A stretch of DNA of 64,000 bases from Aplectana chamaeleonis (GCA_029168955.1 JAPDOI010001737.1:62001-126000); one strand, 5' to 3'. Positions 1-10,741 are shown, numbered from the stretch's first letter. Notes: generated by a model from the letters alone, not told the origin. Translations and numbers: made by a program.

Positions 1-294
1 TTACGGCCAAAAACTGGCTATAAATAATGTTAAACTATCCCAAAACTTGACTGTGAAATACCCGCCCCGTACACTTCCTCTAAAGCTCTAGAGAAAGTGG
101 GAGGCGCGGGCATACCATATTCAAGTTTGGGGTCGTATTTATTGCTCAATTTGAGCCGCCTTTCCGCCATTATTGTCCTGATGAGCCTCGGACGTTTCAA
201 TTTCCGGAGGAAACCCGAAGGTGGTTTCCACCATGGACCCTGCCATAGATGTGATTAGTGGTAAAAAAATATGGTGGCGGAGAGTGAGACGTAC

Positions 295-1967
295 TCGATT
301 CAGAGGTCCTAGATCTTCGCTGAGCTTTCGCATAGGATGCTCATAATCGAGGATCATTTGGCCCAACCGCGGAAATGAAGCCTCACTCTGTACGTGTGTT
401 AGGTCGTATGCAGCATTGAAGAGACCTCAAAAGATTAAATGATCAACAAAAAAATAATTGAAGAGGAAAGGGGGAAGCATGGAACTCCTACCCAATACAA
501 CTTTTCGGTCGTCGACACGGGACAACAAAACCATAAGACAGATGAGATTCACCACCAAATTGAGATAGCCAGCAGTCAACTCGTAATTCAGAGACTGCAA
601 ACACAAAGTGGCTCTACCGAGAAAGTTCCTCTTTATGAATAACTTTTATAAATAGAGGTTCAGCAACCCACAATATCAAGTTGGCACTGACAAGCATCCA
701 TAGTAGTTAAGAGTTGCAGTATGTTGTCCTTCAGATCCAGAAGATCGGCAAATGTGTAATAGTACAAGCCCAATGACTTTATAATATCCTCCTTCATAGT
801 GTCGACGTAATGAAATGTGGACTAAATCAAGGAGGCATAGCCGTTTTTAATAATGTAAACCCAATTTTTTTCCTGAATACATGGGAGTTCACGAAACATC
901 AAAGTTATGAGATGAAACTCGAACAAAACGCAGAAAAAGTAAGAAACACAAGGGAACATTCTAACGTTATGAAGTACGTTCTTGAACTTCATCAGAGTTT
1001 ATTATATTCCCACTTACGTTATTCATTCTGGCGTCCACAACAGGGAATTTTCGAGCAATGTGTTTGATGGCGTTCTCCATGTGTTTATCACTCAGGAAGG
1101 CAGGTTTTGATTTCGAATCTGCAAATGAAACACACGTGAATAGACTACTCTGCCAATGCGTAGCTAGAAGCCTCCGAGGGCGCGGCCTGAAACGCCGCCC
1201 CATTCCATGTAGCGAGAATTTAAGGGTTTTAGCTACGATAGCCAAAACCCGCATATTCTTAAGTCGTTCGAACCATTGTTCTCTCTGACGCTAAACCCGT
1301 ATATTCTCGCTATAATTTTGTAGCGAGAATCTACGAATTTAGCGGCAGGCTGTGTTGAAATGCAATCTTAACCCGCGTTGGCTACGCGGAACGCAGGGAT
1401 GCCCTTCAATCAGTCCTGGCCCAGTCAACCCACGAATAACTTGACACTCTGTGGGTGGTCGTGGAGGGTGACCCGGTGTCGCTCTCTGGAAGACCTTGCT
1501 AGAGACAATTTTGGCCGCTGGGATGCTGCAGGCCGTGGTGAAGAAACGGCGATGCGCTCGATCGCAGCAGAGATCGTCTTTCTAGTACAGATCAAGACTG
1601 GGTGGGTCGATCGACCGTGTGCTGCAACGAGAATAAGCGTAGAATATGCGGGTGCTGTAGCGAGAATTTACGTAGAATATGCGGGCGCTGTAGCTAAAAT
1701 TTCACCAACTGAGGCTAAACTTTCCGTAATTTACGTAAAATCTCGGGTCAAAATTGGACTAGATGCCTCCGAAAGCCTGGGCATCTCTGGTTTCCGTGTG
1801 AGGCATTTAGCTACGCGTTGGCGGAGTACAAACAACGAAGGGAAAGGCCTACCTGCACATGCTTTCTTTATATTGTATATTCGCGTCAACATTCCAACTG
1901 CACGGTCATTCAATATTACAAGTTTCTCCGCGATTTTCAACTGACCAGACTCCATTTTGAAGGCCAT
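295..1967 (-). CDS. gex-3: GEX-3 / NCKAP1 (HEM family) WAVE-complex subunit, 5' exons, partial
   Basis: GEX-3/NCKAP1 is a large scaffold subunit of the WAVE regulatory complex, which links Rac to Arp2/3 actin assembly at the plasma membrane. Five exons are visible on the minus strand: 1967-1853, 1118-1018, 821-672, 594-492 and 425-295. Together they hold 600 bases, 200 codons, and every junction keeps phase with GT/AG sites. Recognisable family segments, from memory of the vertebrate protein, are [19 protein letters not shown] (exon 1), [15 protein letters not shown] (exon 2), [17 protein letters not shown] (exon 3), [13 protein letters not shown] (exon 4) and [12 protein letters not shown] (exon 5). 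HEM proteins are about 1,100 residues, so most of the gene lies left of the window. The start at 1967 was chosen because it follows a good acceptor; an in-frame ATG at 1955 is the alternative. The gene is divergent to rps-25, 10.4 kb away. The family call is firm; the exact orthologue is inferred. Confidence 0.93.
1119..1852 (-). other. gex-3 intron 1 with small direct repeats
   Basis: This 734-base intron contains several TAGCGAGAAT words, including two adjacent 33-base units (1628-1660 and 1661-1693) that share GTAGAATATGCGGG and GCTGTAG. No coding segment is recognised. The long ORFs here on either strand have no family signature. Confidence 0.5.
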
Positions 1968-1985
1968 AACTGTGGAAGACAAGCG
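1968..1985 (-). promoter_or_regulatory. Probable spliced-leader acceptor of gex-3
   Basis: Reading the minus strand, a pyrimidine-rich CTTGTCTTCCACAG ends two bases before the ATG at 1967. An acceptor this close to the start, with no coding exon upstream, is the usual sign of spliced-leader trans-splicing in nematodes. Trans-splicing itself is inferred, not shown. Confidence 0.6.
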
Positions 1986-2830
1986 ATGCTTGCCTCCCAA
2001 AACGAGACTTGTACCCCTGAAACCAACTTCTTGCTTTTCAACCTTTTTAATACGAGCGCTTTCTGAACACACGACTACACTATTCCAAATCACAAACCAA
2101 AGCCACAAGTTGGATCAGGAGTTGCGACAAACTCCTCCAAACCCGTTCGCGTGCCAGAGCTCTTGTTCAAAGAGCAGGAATTCGGGCAGGTCAGGTAGGG
2201 ACTAAAATTGGTTACTGGTTTAAGATGAAGGTCGCAGGTCAATGTTTTTAAATACTAAATGCTAACTTTATCACAAAGGGGCTTTACGCTTCTCATATGC
2301 GGTTGTTAGTCCAGTTTTATAACTCCCGCATAAGATCTAAAGTCGGCCGCCCAAAAAATGCCTTGACTTTTGGAGATTATAGAGCTATTGCATTTCAACA
2401 GATTTCTTTCATTGTTAACCTGATTGTAGGCAGGGATACAACTAAAAAAGGACGCTGTGCTCCTTGTAGGGTGGCGATAGAGATAATAAAAATAGTGAAA
2501 GGCGTTGTAGGAAGAGTAAAAGTAGATTCTGAACAAATCCTTTTCCACGAGCGTCTTGGAAAAGGCAACAAACTCAGTCCAGGTTCTCGTATTTGAACAG
2601 ACTCGAAGCTAACCCTCACGGCGGCTGCGGGAGTTAGCTTGTTAAATCACCGCATGCTGTCCCTATTTTCCCACTAATTCGTGTTTTACCATCGGGAATA
2701 GCTCACATTTAGGAGAACAGGAGCCTCACTTGATTTCTGTCCGAAGAAAATTGGTTTCCGTGTATTTTAAAGGAGAGGGCTGTTCGCTTCTTGCCCTGTC
2801 GGGGTGGCGGACAACGTCCACCTCGCTCTC
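1986..2830. other. Upstream region of gex-3, no gene seen
   Basis: I see no recognisable coding sequence, RNA gene or transposon ends here. It lies directly upstream of the gex-3 start on the minus strand and would be expected to hold its promoter. No element can be pointed to. Confidence 0.4.
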
Positions 2831-2966
2831 TTAGGGGTTGAGCAGAGTGCCAACAGGGCGCGGCGCGGCATGATGATGGAGAGCCGTATTGATAGATCGC
2901 GGCGATCTATCAATATGGCTCTCCATCATTACGACGCGCCTTTTTGGCACACTGCTAAACCCCTTA
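2831..2966. repeat. Foldback (hairpin) element, copy 1
   Basis: This is a near-complete palindrome. It begins TTAGGGGTTGAGCAGAGTGC and ends in the reverse complement of the same motif (GCACACTGCTAAACCCCTTA). At its centre is GATAGATCGC.GCGATCTATC. It abuts a second copy, sharing a TTA. It resembles a short foldback-type MITE with no coding capacity. Confidence 0.8.
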
Positions 2967-3100
2967 GGGGCTGAGCAGAGTGCCATAAATGCGCGGCGCG
3001 GCCTGATGATGGAGAGCCGTATTGATAGATCGCCGCGATCTATCAATACGGTTGTCCATCATCAGGCCGCGCTCTGTTGGCACTCTGCTCAGCCCCTTAA
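2964..3100. repeat. Foldback (hairpin) element, copy 2
   Basis: This second palindrome of the same family sits head to tail with copy 1. It starts TTAGGGGCTGAGCAGAGTGC and ends GCACTCTGCTCAGCCCCTTA, with an almost perfect inner stem around GATCGCCGCGATC. A degraded relative of the end (CCACTCTGCTCAGTCCCTTA) lies near 54214-54233. Confidence 0.8.
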
Positions 3101-4204
3101 CAACGCTGCAAAGCAACACAAAGCGGAATCAGATTCTATTTTGTAGATGTGAAGGTGTGCACTTCATACAAGGGTTTTGCACACCGGTAGATTTCAATTC
3201 CTCACGGAAATCCCCGGGTAGCGGGTGCGTTTGGACGAGTTGCACCTCCCAGCCGCCGTGATGGTTAGCTGCGAGTTTTGAACAGCATAGATCGTATTGA
3301 AGGAATTGTGGTCCTGAAATTGAGAGATCAGGCTTTGCTAAGCAAACTCTGCCATTATTTAAATACTGTTCCATTATGTTCTATCTATGAACTATAAAAT
3401 GAAATCACTTATGCCCAAACGAGTATGAGTCAAAGACAAGCTTTCTTTTGCCTCATAGAGGGAAATTTCTTAGATCACGATATCTACATTTTAAAATCAA
3501 AGTGTGTCGAATAGCATAACTTCAAAGAAGTTCTAGAGATTATATTCCCAGAGAATGAAAATGTGAGACTCAAGCACTTGTTCATCACCGATATAATTTC
3601 GTGCTCCAATGCTAGTTTGATTTCAAAGGAATAAATTCGAGACTCGGAGCTTGGTCCCGAAGCGATTGCCTCTACAGTCTATACCCTCCCTCAACGGAAA
3701 ACATGTTTTAATTGTAAAATCCTACTATTTTGCTGTTTTATCACTTCATTGTTCATGTTAGTTGCTGAAATTAGTCATTAATCTATAAGAAAATAATATT
3801 CGTTTGCATCTTGGATAGCGTGTACTTTTATATGCCATAATTGCGTTGTTTTAGAACTTTAAAAAATGACACAATCATGATAGTGCAAATCCTATACGGA
3901 AACATTGCTGTTGATGAAACATATTAAGAAGTAAATAAGTAGTTTTAAAGAAATATCCCACGTAATGTTTTTTCCTGCGCGTTTATTGGAAATTCCGGCA
4001 ATAGTCGCGCTTAGAAAGTGGTGAAGTTCAAAATTTAGTGCTTCAATGGTTTAAGGGAATTCACGGAAATAAACGTCATCAATGCAAGGCATCTTCATGA
4101 TTAGAGTGATTCTCCAACCGCTCAAGCTGCATCACCTGTCAAACTTCTGGGCCTTATTTTGCGGATAAATTTTGGAACGAGTTGGAGTTGCCTGGGATAA
4201 CGGG
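3101..4204. other. Intergenic stretch, nothing recognised
   Basis: This AT-rich sequence has short ORFs only and no family signatures, no tandem repeats and no transposon termini that I can support. Confidence 0.4.
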
Positions 4205-4497
4205 GGCTCATGCCGTTTGGACAGGTGGAACAAAATGCACAGCCGTCAAATATATTGCGGCGTGTGCAACTGCACACTCTGCTCACGCTTTACGCGCAAA
4301 TATGCAAAAATCGCTTCATCAGTTGAAATGAGAGTTTTGGGCAAAAAGTTATGTTAATCAGCGGTATTTTGCCTGTAAAAGCATATCAGGCTGGTTGGGC
4401 GACATTTACAAGCGTTTAGCTTATTTTGGAAGCGAAAACTCCCAGTGGAAGACAGGATAGTCGATCCTATTTCCCTACTCAACCGTTGATGAAGTTC
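4205..4497 (+). repeat. Left arm of a 290-bp inverted repeat bracketing LINE A
   Basis: This segment, starting GGCTCATGCCGTTTGGACAG and ending near CAACCGTTGATGA, is present in reverse complement at 9365-9656. Shared blocks include the GCACAGCCGTCAAATATATT region and the GATAGTCGATC region. The two arms enclose LINE A. They may be the terminal repeats of an older DNA transposon invaded by the LINE, or two independent insertions of one repeat. Confidence 0.8.
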
Positions 4498-5850
4498 ATA
4501 CACTTTACGCCTTCATAACATTTAATAAGCTTTTTGTTTTTATTGGAGTCCATGTTTTCAGCAATTCTTCTTCATAGCGGATTTTTTCTACCTTCTTGTA
4601 CTAGCAGTTACGATTCAGAATACAACGAGCTTGCAAGATACTTTATTAGATTGCGTTATTACAAAATTTAGTCACCTATCTCTGAAAAATCAAAAAGTTA
4701 TGCTAGACCTATCAGTGCGGGATTCCATATCAAATGATTGTGAGAGTTCAAAAGAATTACATTGGGTAAGCAAACTGGCAAGCATGGAAAATGAAAAGCT
4801 GGACGTGGATATAGTTGATCAAGGCACAAAGTAAGGAAAACTAGAAGAAAATACAATTACTAAATACGAAACTGATTTACACGATGGAAAAGTATGAAGA
4901 ATAAAACATTTGTGAAAAGGGTTTCTTTGAAAGGAGTAATAGCGTTTTCCACTTGCGCCGATTGTTGGCTGAGCGTTCAATTATATCAATGAAGGGGTTC
5001 AAGAAGCGTTTAACACGAATGTCTAAGAATTCAAAAGTTCTATGCCGGGATTATTCGGTGTGCTGAATATGAATTTGATGTTTATTTGTCGATTTTCGGA
5101 TTATTAAGGTATGTTTTGCCCCTGTGTAGCATCGCGCATACCGTAACCTACATTAAATCTCAGAATTTCGACAAATGGACCAAAGAATCGTGTTTAGTAC
5201 CCTATATTACCCCTGCATACAAGTTTGGAGCAAAATCCGAAAATTTTTTTAAAAACACCCAAAAAATCCGTGATGGGGTACCCTTACCCTGCCGCGAGGC
5301 TTTCGAAAACGCCCATAACTTTTTTCAGAGTGCGTCTAGGCAGCTGCGAAGGACATATTCGGACTCCACGTCCAAAAATGGCTTTAGAAAAGTACATTTC
5401 ATGACTAGAAGGATTCCCCTTGTTAGATCACATGAGTAGCTACTAAGCTGCAGTATCTCATATTTCTTCTTCATACGCTTTCAAATTCCAAGAGTAAGCA
5501 TCCACAATCGCGTGAAAATAAGAGCAGCGTTATTTTTATTTTTGATATTGACTATAAATATTAGTAAAGCGCTACCATTGCTCTCATTGATCGTGATATT
5601 GCCGGAAACACCTTGAATCGGTGTCATATTTTACAGTATAATTATCGCCAATCTTGTTTTAGTCGGAATAAGACAACAATCTATTGAAATCGATCTCATA
5701 TATGCATCAAATATGTTTAGATGCTTTAGCTGGCGACTGTAGCAAATGTGACCTACATGTACAAAAACGTAGAAAAAAACGTCATAGAAAAGGTTTGGTG
5801 CAAATAAAGCTGCCGAAACTCTGCCATCACCCTTGCCTTTTCAACCTTCT
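4498..5850. other. Stretch inside the inverted-repeat pair, no known gene
   Basis: A 117-codon ORF lies at 5086-5439 on the plus strand. It has no family signature that I recognise and is not flanked by convincing splice sites. The remainder is AT-rich with no visible features. If the flanking arms are transposon ends, this would be eroded internal sequence of that element. Confidence 0.35.
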
Positions 5851-5902
5851 CAGATGTACAACTTCTTCTTCTTCTTCTTCTGCAGCCTCAAAGTGGTTTT
5901 TG

Positions 5903-7047
5903 TCATAGGTTGAGGAACTGGGCGGCCTTCACAGGATTCGTCCAAAGGTCCATTGTTGTTAAGGAGGTAGGTCTCTTCGGGCACATGAACAAGTGCGCCG
6001 TGTCGTGTCCGGGAGCACCACAGTCCGGGCATGCGTCTGGTCGGCTGCTGTCGATCTTGTTGGCGTAAGACATTAGCAGAATAGAGTGACCACAGCGCAG
6101 CGAGGCGAGAGCACATCTGGCTCGCCGGTTGAGTTGAGACTCGGACTCGCAAACCCGAGGCGGCACCGTTCCCAAGATAGGGTTCACAGCCGCCTTTGCT
6201 AGATATCCTCGAACAAATTGCGTGTGCTCCTCACGCAGAAGACGAAGCTTTTCCATGTTGGAGTCGGCCCATCTCTGTACATCAACTTTACGAGGAGCAT
6301 CGGCGAACGGCGTCCTAATCGACCTCTCTCTTATGGGCTCCATGATTCTCCTTGACGGATGACTCGGCTGCCTCAGAACATTAATATACATCTGCTGTGC
6401 CTGGAGTTCACAATGCTCCTTGACCGGCAATATGCAGGCCTCCGCGTGAAGATGTTCTATTGGGGAGCTCCTTGCATAACCGGTAGCAAATCTAAGCGCA
6501 GCGTTCTGTACACGCTGCAGCTCATTCCAGAAACTGTAAGACACTAAGTGCTGCCACACTGGTGCCGCTTATTCCAGAGCCGGCTGAAGTATTGCTCTGT
6601 GGGTTCTCAATATAGTCTCTCGGCTGCTTCCCCATGATGTTCCTCCGAGAGCTCTCAAGATATTAAGTCTAGCCTTGACGACTGTTTGTTTCTGTTCCGC
6701 GTTTTGTGGAACTTCAGTGATGGATCAAGAATAAGGCCAAGCAGCTTGGGGAATTTTGCTGCTGGCAACAGGTCACCATCCCATTTGACATCTGGATGGG
6801 CACTGTGTTCCTTGGTGTTCGTTGTGAACACTGAAACAGAGGATTTTGCGGCAGAGACTGTGAGCATCATTTTATCGAAGAAGAGCTTCAACTCGACGAG
6901 ATAGGCGCTGATCTTGTTAGCGGCTATCTGCAGGTCACGATCCTGGCACATGATGGTGATGTCGTCGGCATACATAACAATCCTTACATCATTGGGAGGC
7001 TCGGGAATGTCCTCAAGATACAGGCTGAATAGGGCAGGGGACAACAC
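5903..7047 (-). pseudogene. LINE A RT catalytic block (YADD) and C-terminal domain
   Basis: Segment 7047-6655 carries LSPALFSLYLEDIPEP and an intact MYADDITIM. Segment 6559-5903 carries the C-terminal domain with RMEPIRERS-like and DVQRWADSNMEKL segments and the CCHC-like knuckle. A frameshift lies between them. It ends FLNL-stop, immediately before the short-repeat tail. Confidence 0.85.
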
Positions 7048-7081
7048 TCCGCCTTGCGGAACACCGGCTGCTATTGGAATG

Positions 7082-8533
7082 CTATCGGATACATGATTCT
7101 GGAACAGAACCTAAGCACGGCGGCCTTTTAGTGAACGCTGCAATCCTTCGCTTCTGCCATGATGGTAGCGACGACTTGAGCAGTTTCTCGGACAGCAGTC
7201 CCAAGTTAACAGAGTCAAACGCTTTGCTCAGGTCGAGGGCGACGGCCACCGTTCTCAGGGGCTTTCTCATGTTGAACCCATCGACCGCAAAGCTCACGAT
7301 CTCTAATAGAGCTGTAGTAGTGGAGTGAAGTTTCCTGAACCCATGCTGATGCTGCTGTCGCTCATTTTGATCAGCCAGGTCCGTCACGATCAACTTTTCA
7401 GCTAATTTAGCGACGGGCGATAACAGGCTTATTGGTCGAAAGCCCTTTGCCGTGCTTTGGGACTTGCCTGGCTTTGGCAACGGTATCACATTGGCTGTCT
7501 TCCAAGCTTGGGGTAGAGTGCAGGTCCGGAAAGAAGTGTTAATGATATCTGCAAGCATCGGTAGAAGTTCCGTGGGAAGCTTCTTCAGGATGGCTGGGGA
7601 GATACCGTCAGGTCCGATAGCCTTCGAATTCCGCATTTCTTTGATAGCCTTCTCTACTTGCGTGAGAGGGAAGGCCTCAGAAGCGTTCATGAGCGGCAAC
7701 CGGCTCAGTTCTCTAATCGTGACTCTGTTTTGCACGCCTCGCTTGGCACGTGTGATGAAGAAGTTATTGCCGAGCGCATAAGCAGCCGCTTTCCCTGATT
7801 TGAAGACGTTCTCCTCGAACTCAATAGTGGAGCTCATCGAGGGAGCGGACTTGCCGGAAATTTTCCTCAACACTTTCCACGTCGTAGTTCCGTCAGTCTT
7901 GAAATTCAGCTTTTCAGTGAACTTCTCCCAGCATTCCTTCTTGTTCTTATCCAGATCCTGCTTGATCTCGTTATCCAGCACAGCTATGTCCGGGTCTAGA
8001 TGGTCTGCGGCTCTCTTCTCATCTCTGGTTCTTATCCTCTGCAGTATTTCCCTGCTGACATTTGGAAAAAAGGTCTTGACACGACCCTCAGGAATTGCAG
8101 CTTTCATGGCCTTGCGGATGGCACTTGTTAGACGGCGCTCTTTCTGATGAACATCGCCATTCCATGGGTAGTCGACCGCATGGCGAAGTGCAACATCTCT
8201 GAACAGGGTCCAGTCTGCTAGGCCTAAATTAAGATAAGTACGATGACGAAAACCAGAGTAAGGGGCAAGAGAGTCAGAGAGATCAATATGAACAAAGACG
8301 GGAATGTGATCACTGGAGAGAGTTGTGGATGTGGACCACGTGCAAGCATTAGAGAGATTGGATGACACAAGAGAGATGTCTGGGCTAGAAGGTCGGCCGT
8401 TGGCAGGGAGACGAGTGGGCTGGTCATCATTGAGGATAACCAGGTCACACTCCTCAGCCCATTCTTCGACATCTTCCTCTGGCGTCAGAATCAAGAGCGG
8501 AACAGAACGTGTGAGCATTGAAGTCACCCGCAA
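7082..8533 (-). pseudogene. LINE A endonuclease C-terminus and reverse transcriptase fingers/palm
   Basis: The ORF is 483 codons. It starts in the endonuclease after the GDFN motif, includes the SSDHIPV catalytic motif, then a linker, then RT blocks 1-4 up to ALDLSKAFDSVNLGLLSEKLL. A frameshift around 7082-7140 separates it from the block holding PQGGV and YADD. It is open over 1.4 kb, so the insertion may be fairly recent. Confidence 0.85.
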
Positions 8534-8688
8534 AGACAGCTGAAGGGGAGAGTGAGCAGTCGTACAACTGCTTAAGGAGGAATAGGATTATAAGAGGGGG
8601 GACAAGATGATATAGGAGGAATATATGTTAAATAGAGATAAAGGGGTTTTGAGGGGAGGTGGACAGGAATGTACTGAGAGTACCGTCT

Positions 8689-9321
8689 TTAGGGAGTATT
8701 AGGGATAATATGAGAAGGTAAGGCAGATTGAACGAAAGTAGACACTCCGCCCCCAAGAGCTGTCCTTGGCATGTGATAGGCGGTGTAGCCGGAAATGTTA
8801 GGTTGTGGGATAAGTGGTAGATGGAAGAGCTTGGTTTCTTGAACCATGATAACATCCGGGTGATGAGAACGTGCGAATAGAGAGAGTTCAGATAACTTGT
8901 TGCGAAGGCCGTTGAGATTAATGTGAACAATGGAGAGGGGGCGGTTGGTAATTGAGGAATCAGAGTTGTTGGGGGCAGAGCATAGAACACAACGAAAGGA
9001 TGAGTCATGATGCCTCACAGAACTGAGGCCCGAACAGGAGAAGTGCACCCACCTTTGGCATCCGAAGCACTGGACACTTGTTTTATGCCAGGTAACATCC
9101 TCGCCGCAGGTGGCACATGGATACTTCCGTGCTGGACCTGGATTCCTCTCGACGCCGGCCCTTTGTAATAAAATCCTCAGGAGAGCTGCGGCCGACCAGC
9201 ACCTCTCCCATGACAAAAACCCTCCTCTCCGGAGGGTTGACGTCGGTTTGCACGGAGGCGATCTTCTTTCCTCCACACTGCCACGGCACGAACGTACGAC
9301 ATCTCGGCAGCAGATGTACAA
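8689..9321 (-). pseudogene. LINE A N-terminal domain: 2A-like motif, PHD finger, endonuclease start
   Basis: This open segment of 210 codons carries GVERNPGP at 9156-9133. A C4HC3-type zinc finger follows: CATC, CFGC, WVHFSC and CVLC in the spacing expected of a PHD finger. Then comes the first endonuclease motif, VHINLNGLRNKLSELS, with the catalytic QETK. The frame is lost near 8690, and the endonuclease continues in another frame (8628-9008) and then at 8533. PHD fingers in such elements are thought to bind nucleic acid or chromatin; that role is inferred here. Confidence 0.85.
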
Positions 9322-9364
9322 CTAAAAGTTACACAACAAAACGATTGACTCAAGGCTGGAAATG

Positions 9365-9656
9365 TGAACGTCATCAACGGTTGAGTAGGGAAATAAGATC
9401 GACTATCCTGTCTTCCACTGGGAGTTTTCGCTTCCAAATTGAGCTAAACGCTTGTAAATGTCGCCGAACCAGCCTGTTATGCTTTTACAGGCGAAATACC
9501 GCTGGTTAACGTGACTTTTCGCCCAACACCCATTTCAGCGAATGGAGCGATTTTTGCATATTTGCGCGTAATGTGTGAGCATGGTGTGCAGTTGCACACG
9601 CCACAATATATTTGACGGCTGTGCATTTTGTTCCACCTGTCTAAACGGCATGAGCC
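9365..9656 (-). repeat. Right arm of the 290-bp inverted repeat bracketing LINE A
   Basis: This is the reverse complement of 4205-4497 with scattered mismatches. Its outer end is followed by a G10 run and its inner end lies about 20 bases from the 5' end of LINE A. Confidence 0.8.
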
Positions 9657-10076
9657 GATAAGGGGGGGGGCAGTACTGCGTACTACTCTTTATGTTTTGT
9701 ACAATCCCTGCGACAGCGAATTTCGCGGCGACGCCTCTCTGAAAGCCCCTATAGTCTCAATTGCGCTTGGACTTTCAAAAGAAGTTGTTTGAATGTCTCA
9801 GAGCAGTATCAGAGGAACGGTCCGTTCCTCCATCTTCGTTAAAAGTACGCTAGAAGCGTTCCTGGGAGAATTGAAGCATACGAAAGAAGGTTGCTAAATT
9901 GGAGGATTTCTTTCCCTTTCGAAATCAAGACAGTTACTCGCATGCATTTAGCGTAGAAGTGAGTCTTTCTCACTAAGCTGAAGTTTCAATTTGAATTCGA
10001 TTACAGGGGTTCCTTAGCATCGGTTACCCGCGAGCGATTTCATCGCGATTCGCACGTGGCGCAGCCATCTTCTAGC
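9657..10076. other. Intergenic stretch, nothing recognised
   Basis: It starts with a G10 homopolymer (about 9662-9671). No gene or repeat family is recognised. Confidence 0.4.
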
Positions 10077-10170
10077 GGAATCTCTGGCCGCATTTTTTTG
10101 CGACGGGGTCGACTGCGGCGCGGTCGCGGCGTCCCCCTACTGGTGCTTCGCCAGAGCACCGTTTCCGCCC
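10077..10170 (+). repeat. Left arm of inverted repeat (pair with 12118-12206)
   Basis: It contains GGCCGCATTTTTTTGCGAC, then CTGCGGCGCGGTCGCGGCG, then TTCGCCAGAGCACCGTTTCC. The same blocks occur in reverse order and strand at 12118-12206, just 0.2 kb upstream of rps-25. The pair spans 2.1 kb and may be the ends of one DNA element. Confidence 0.75.
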
Positions 10171-10234
10171 ACGTTCCTCATTGTAAAAGGAAGGAAGAGT
10201 CGTCAAAGAATATTAGCATATATTCCTTTTTAAA

Positions 10235-10733
10235 CAGGGTTGGGCGGGCTTGCGACCGGTCGCAACGGGGGTCGTAAAGATTTGGGAAATCTCTCGAGAA
10301 AATTAAAGTTTTTTTGGGGGGTCGTAAAATTTTTGGAAAAGTGGGGAATATCTCCAAACCACTCGGAAAGGTAGAATGAAGCAGGAGCATCCTCTATAAG
10401 ACGTCGTAATTCACATCATTCGAGGCGCAAGCGGCGCGCGCGATGCCTCAGCCTCCGTCTGCCCTCTTCTCTCTCACGGTCTCTAACCTCCGCTCCGCAT
10501 CAGCACGCGTAGGAACCATGTGAATTTCGCCATTTTATAGCCTGTAGTGAGTCGCGTATGGATTCTGAACAGTTTAAATGAAGATTAGTGTCAGAGAGGC
10601 AGTTAAGAACGGGGTTCGTAAAAATCTTGGTCATGATTTTTTTCCATCACAGAGGGGGGTCGTTAAAATTTTGGTCACCAGGAGGGGGTCGTAGAATTTT
10701 GCTCACCGGTCGCAACGGCCTGCTCAACCCTGT
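10235..10733. mobile_element. hAT-type non-autonomous element with 8-bp target duplication
   Basis: The element starts CAGGGTTGGGCGGGC and ends GCCTGCTCAACCCTG. It is flanked on both sides by the identical 8-mer TTTTTAAA (10227-10234 and 10734-10741). The CAGGGTTGAGCAG-like terminal repeats and 8-bp duplication fit the hAT superfamily. It has no transposase. Inside are ACCGGTCGCAACGG-type subterminal repeats and a nested 147-bp element at 10394-10540. Confidence 0.9.
10394..10540. mobile_element. 147-bp TIR element nested in the hAT element
   Basis: It runs from CTATAAGACGTCGTAATTC to GTGAATTTCGCCATTTTATAG, with terminal inverted repeats of about 20 bases. A second copy of the same length lies at 53688-53834, inside the last innexin intron. 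The end positions are uncertain by a few bases because CCT occurs on both sides in both copies. Confidence 0.75.
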
Positions 10734-10741
10734 TTTTAAAG

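Larger units (their letters stand above)
5866..9345 (-). mobile_element. LINE A: non-LTR retrotransposon with 2A-like motif and PHD finger, degenerate
   Basis: This near full-length element lies on the minus strand, broken into several frames. In order from the 5' end it has an N-terminal region with GVERNPGP and a PHD-type zinc finger, an apurinic endonuclease (VHINLNGLRNKL, VMVQETKL-like, GDFNAHT near 8515, SSDHIPVFVHIDL), a reverse transcriptase (GPDGISPAILKKLP, HQHGFRKLHSTTTALLEI, ALDLSKAFDSVNL, GVPQGGVLSPALFSLYLED, MYADDITIM), and a C-terminal domain with a CPDCGAPGHDTAHLFMC zinc knuckle ending LWTNPVKAAQFLNL. A (GAA)n tail follows at 5869-5880. The single-ORF layout and RT motifs fit the Jockey/CR1 superclade; the exact clade is uncertain. 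Copies B and E are relatives in this window. Confidence 0.9.

Noticed and set aside
1..294. gex-3 exon 6
   Set aside because: No minus-strand segment here continues the HEM sequence with an acceptor in phase; it is probably left of the window.
7452..8147. Plus-strand ORFs opposite LINE A
   Set aside because: They are antisense shadows of the LINE endonuclease and RT reading frames.
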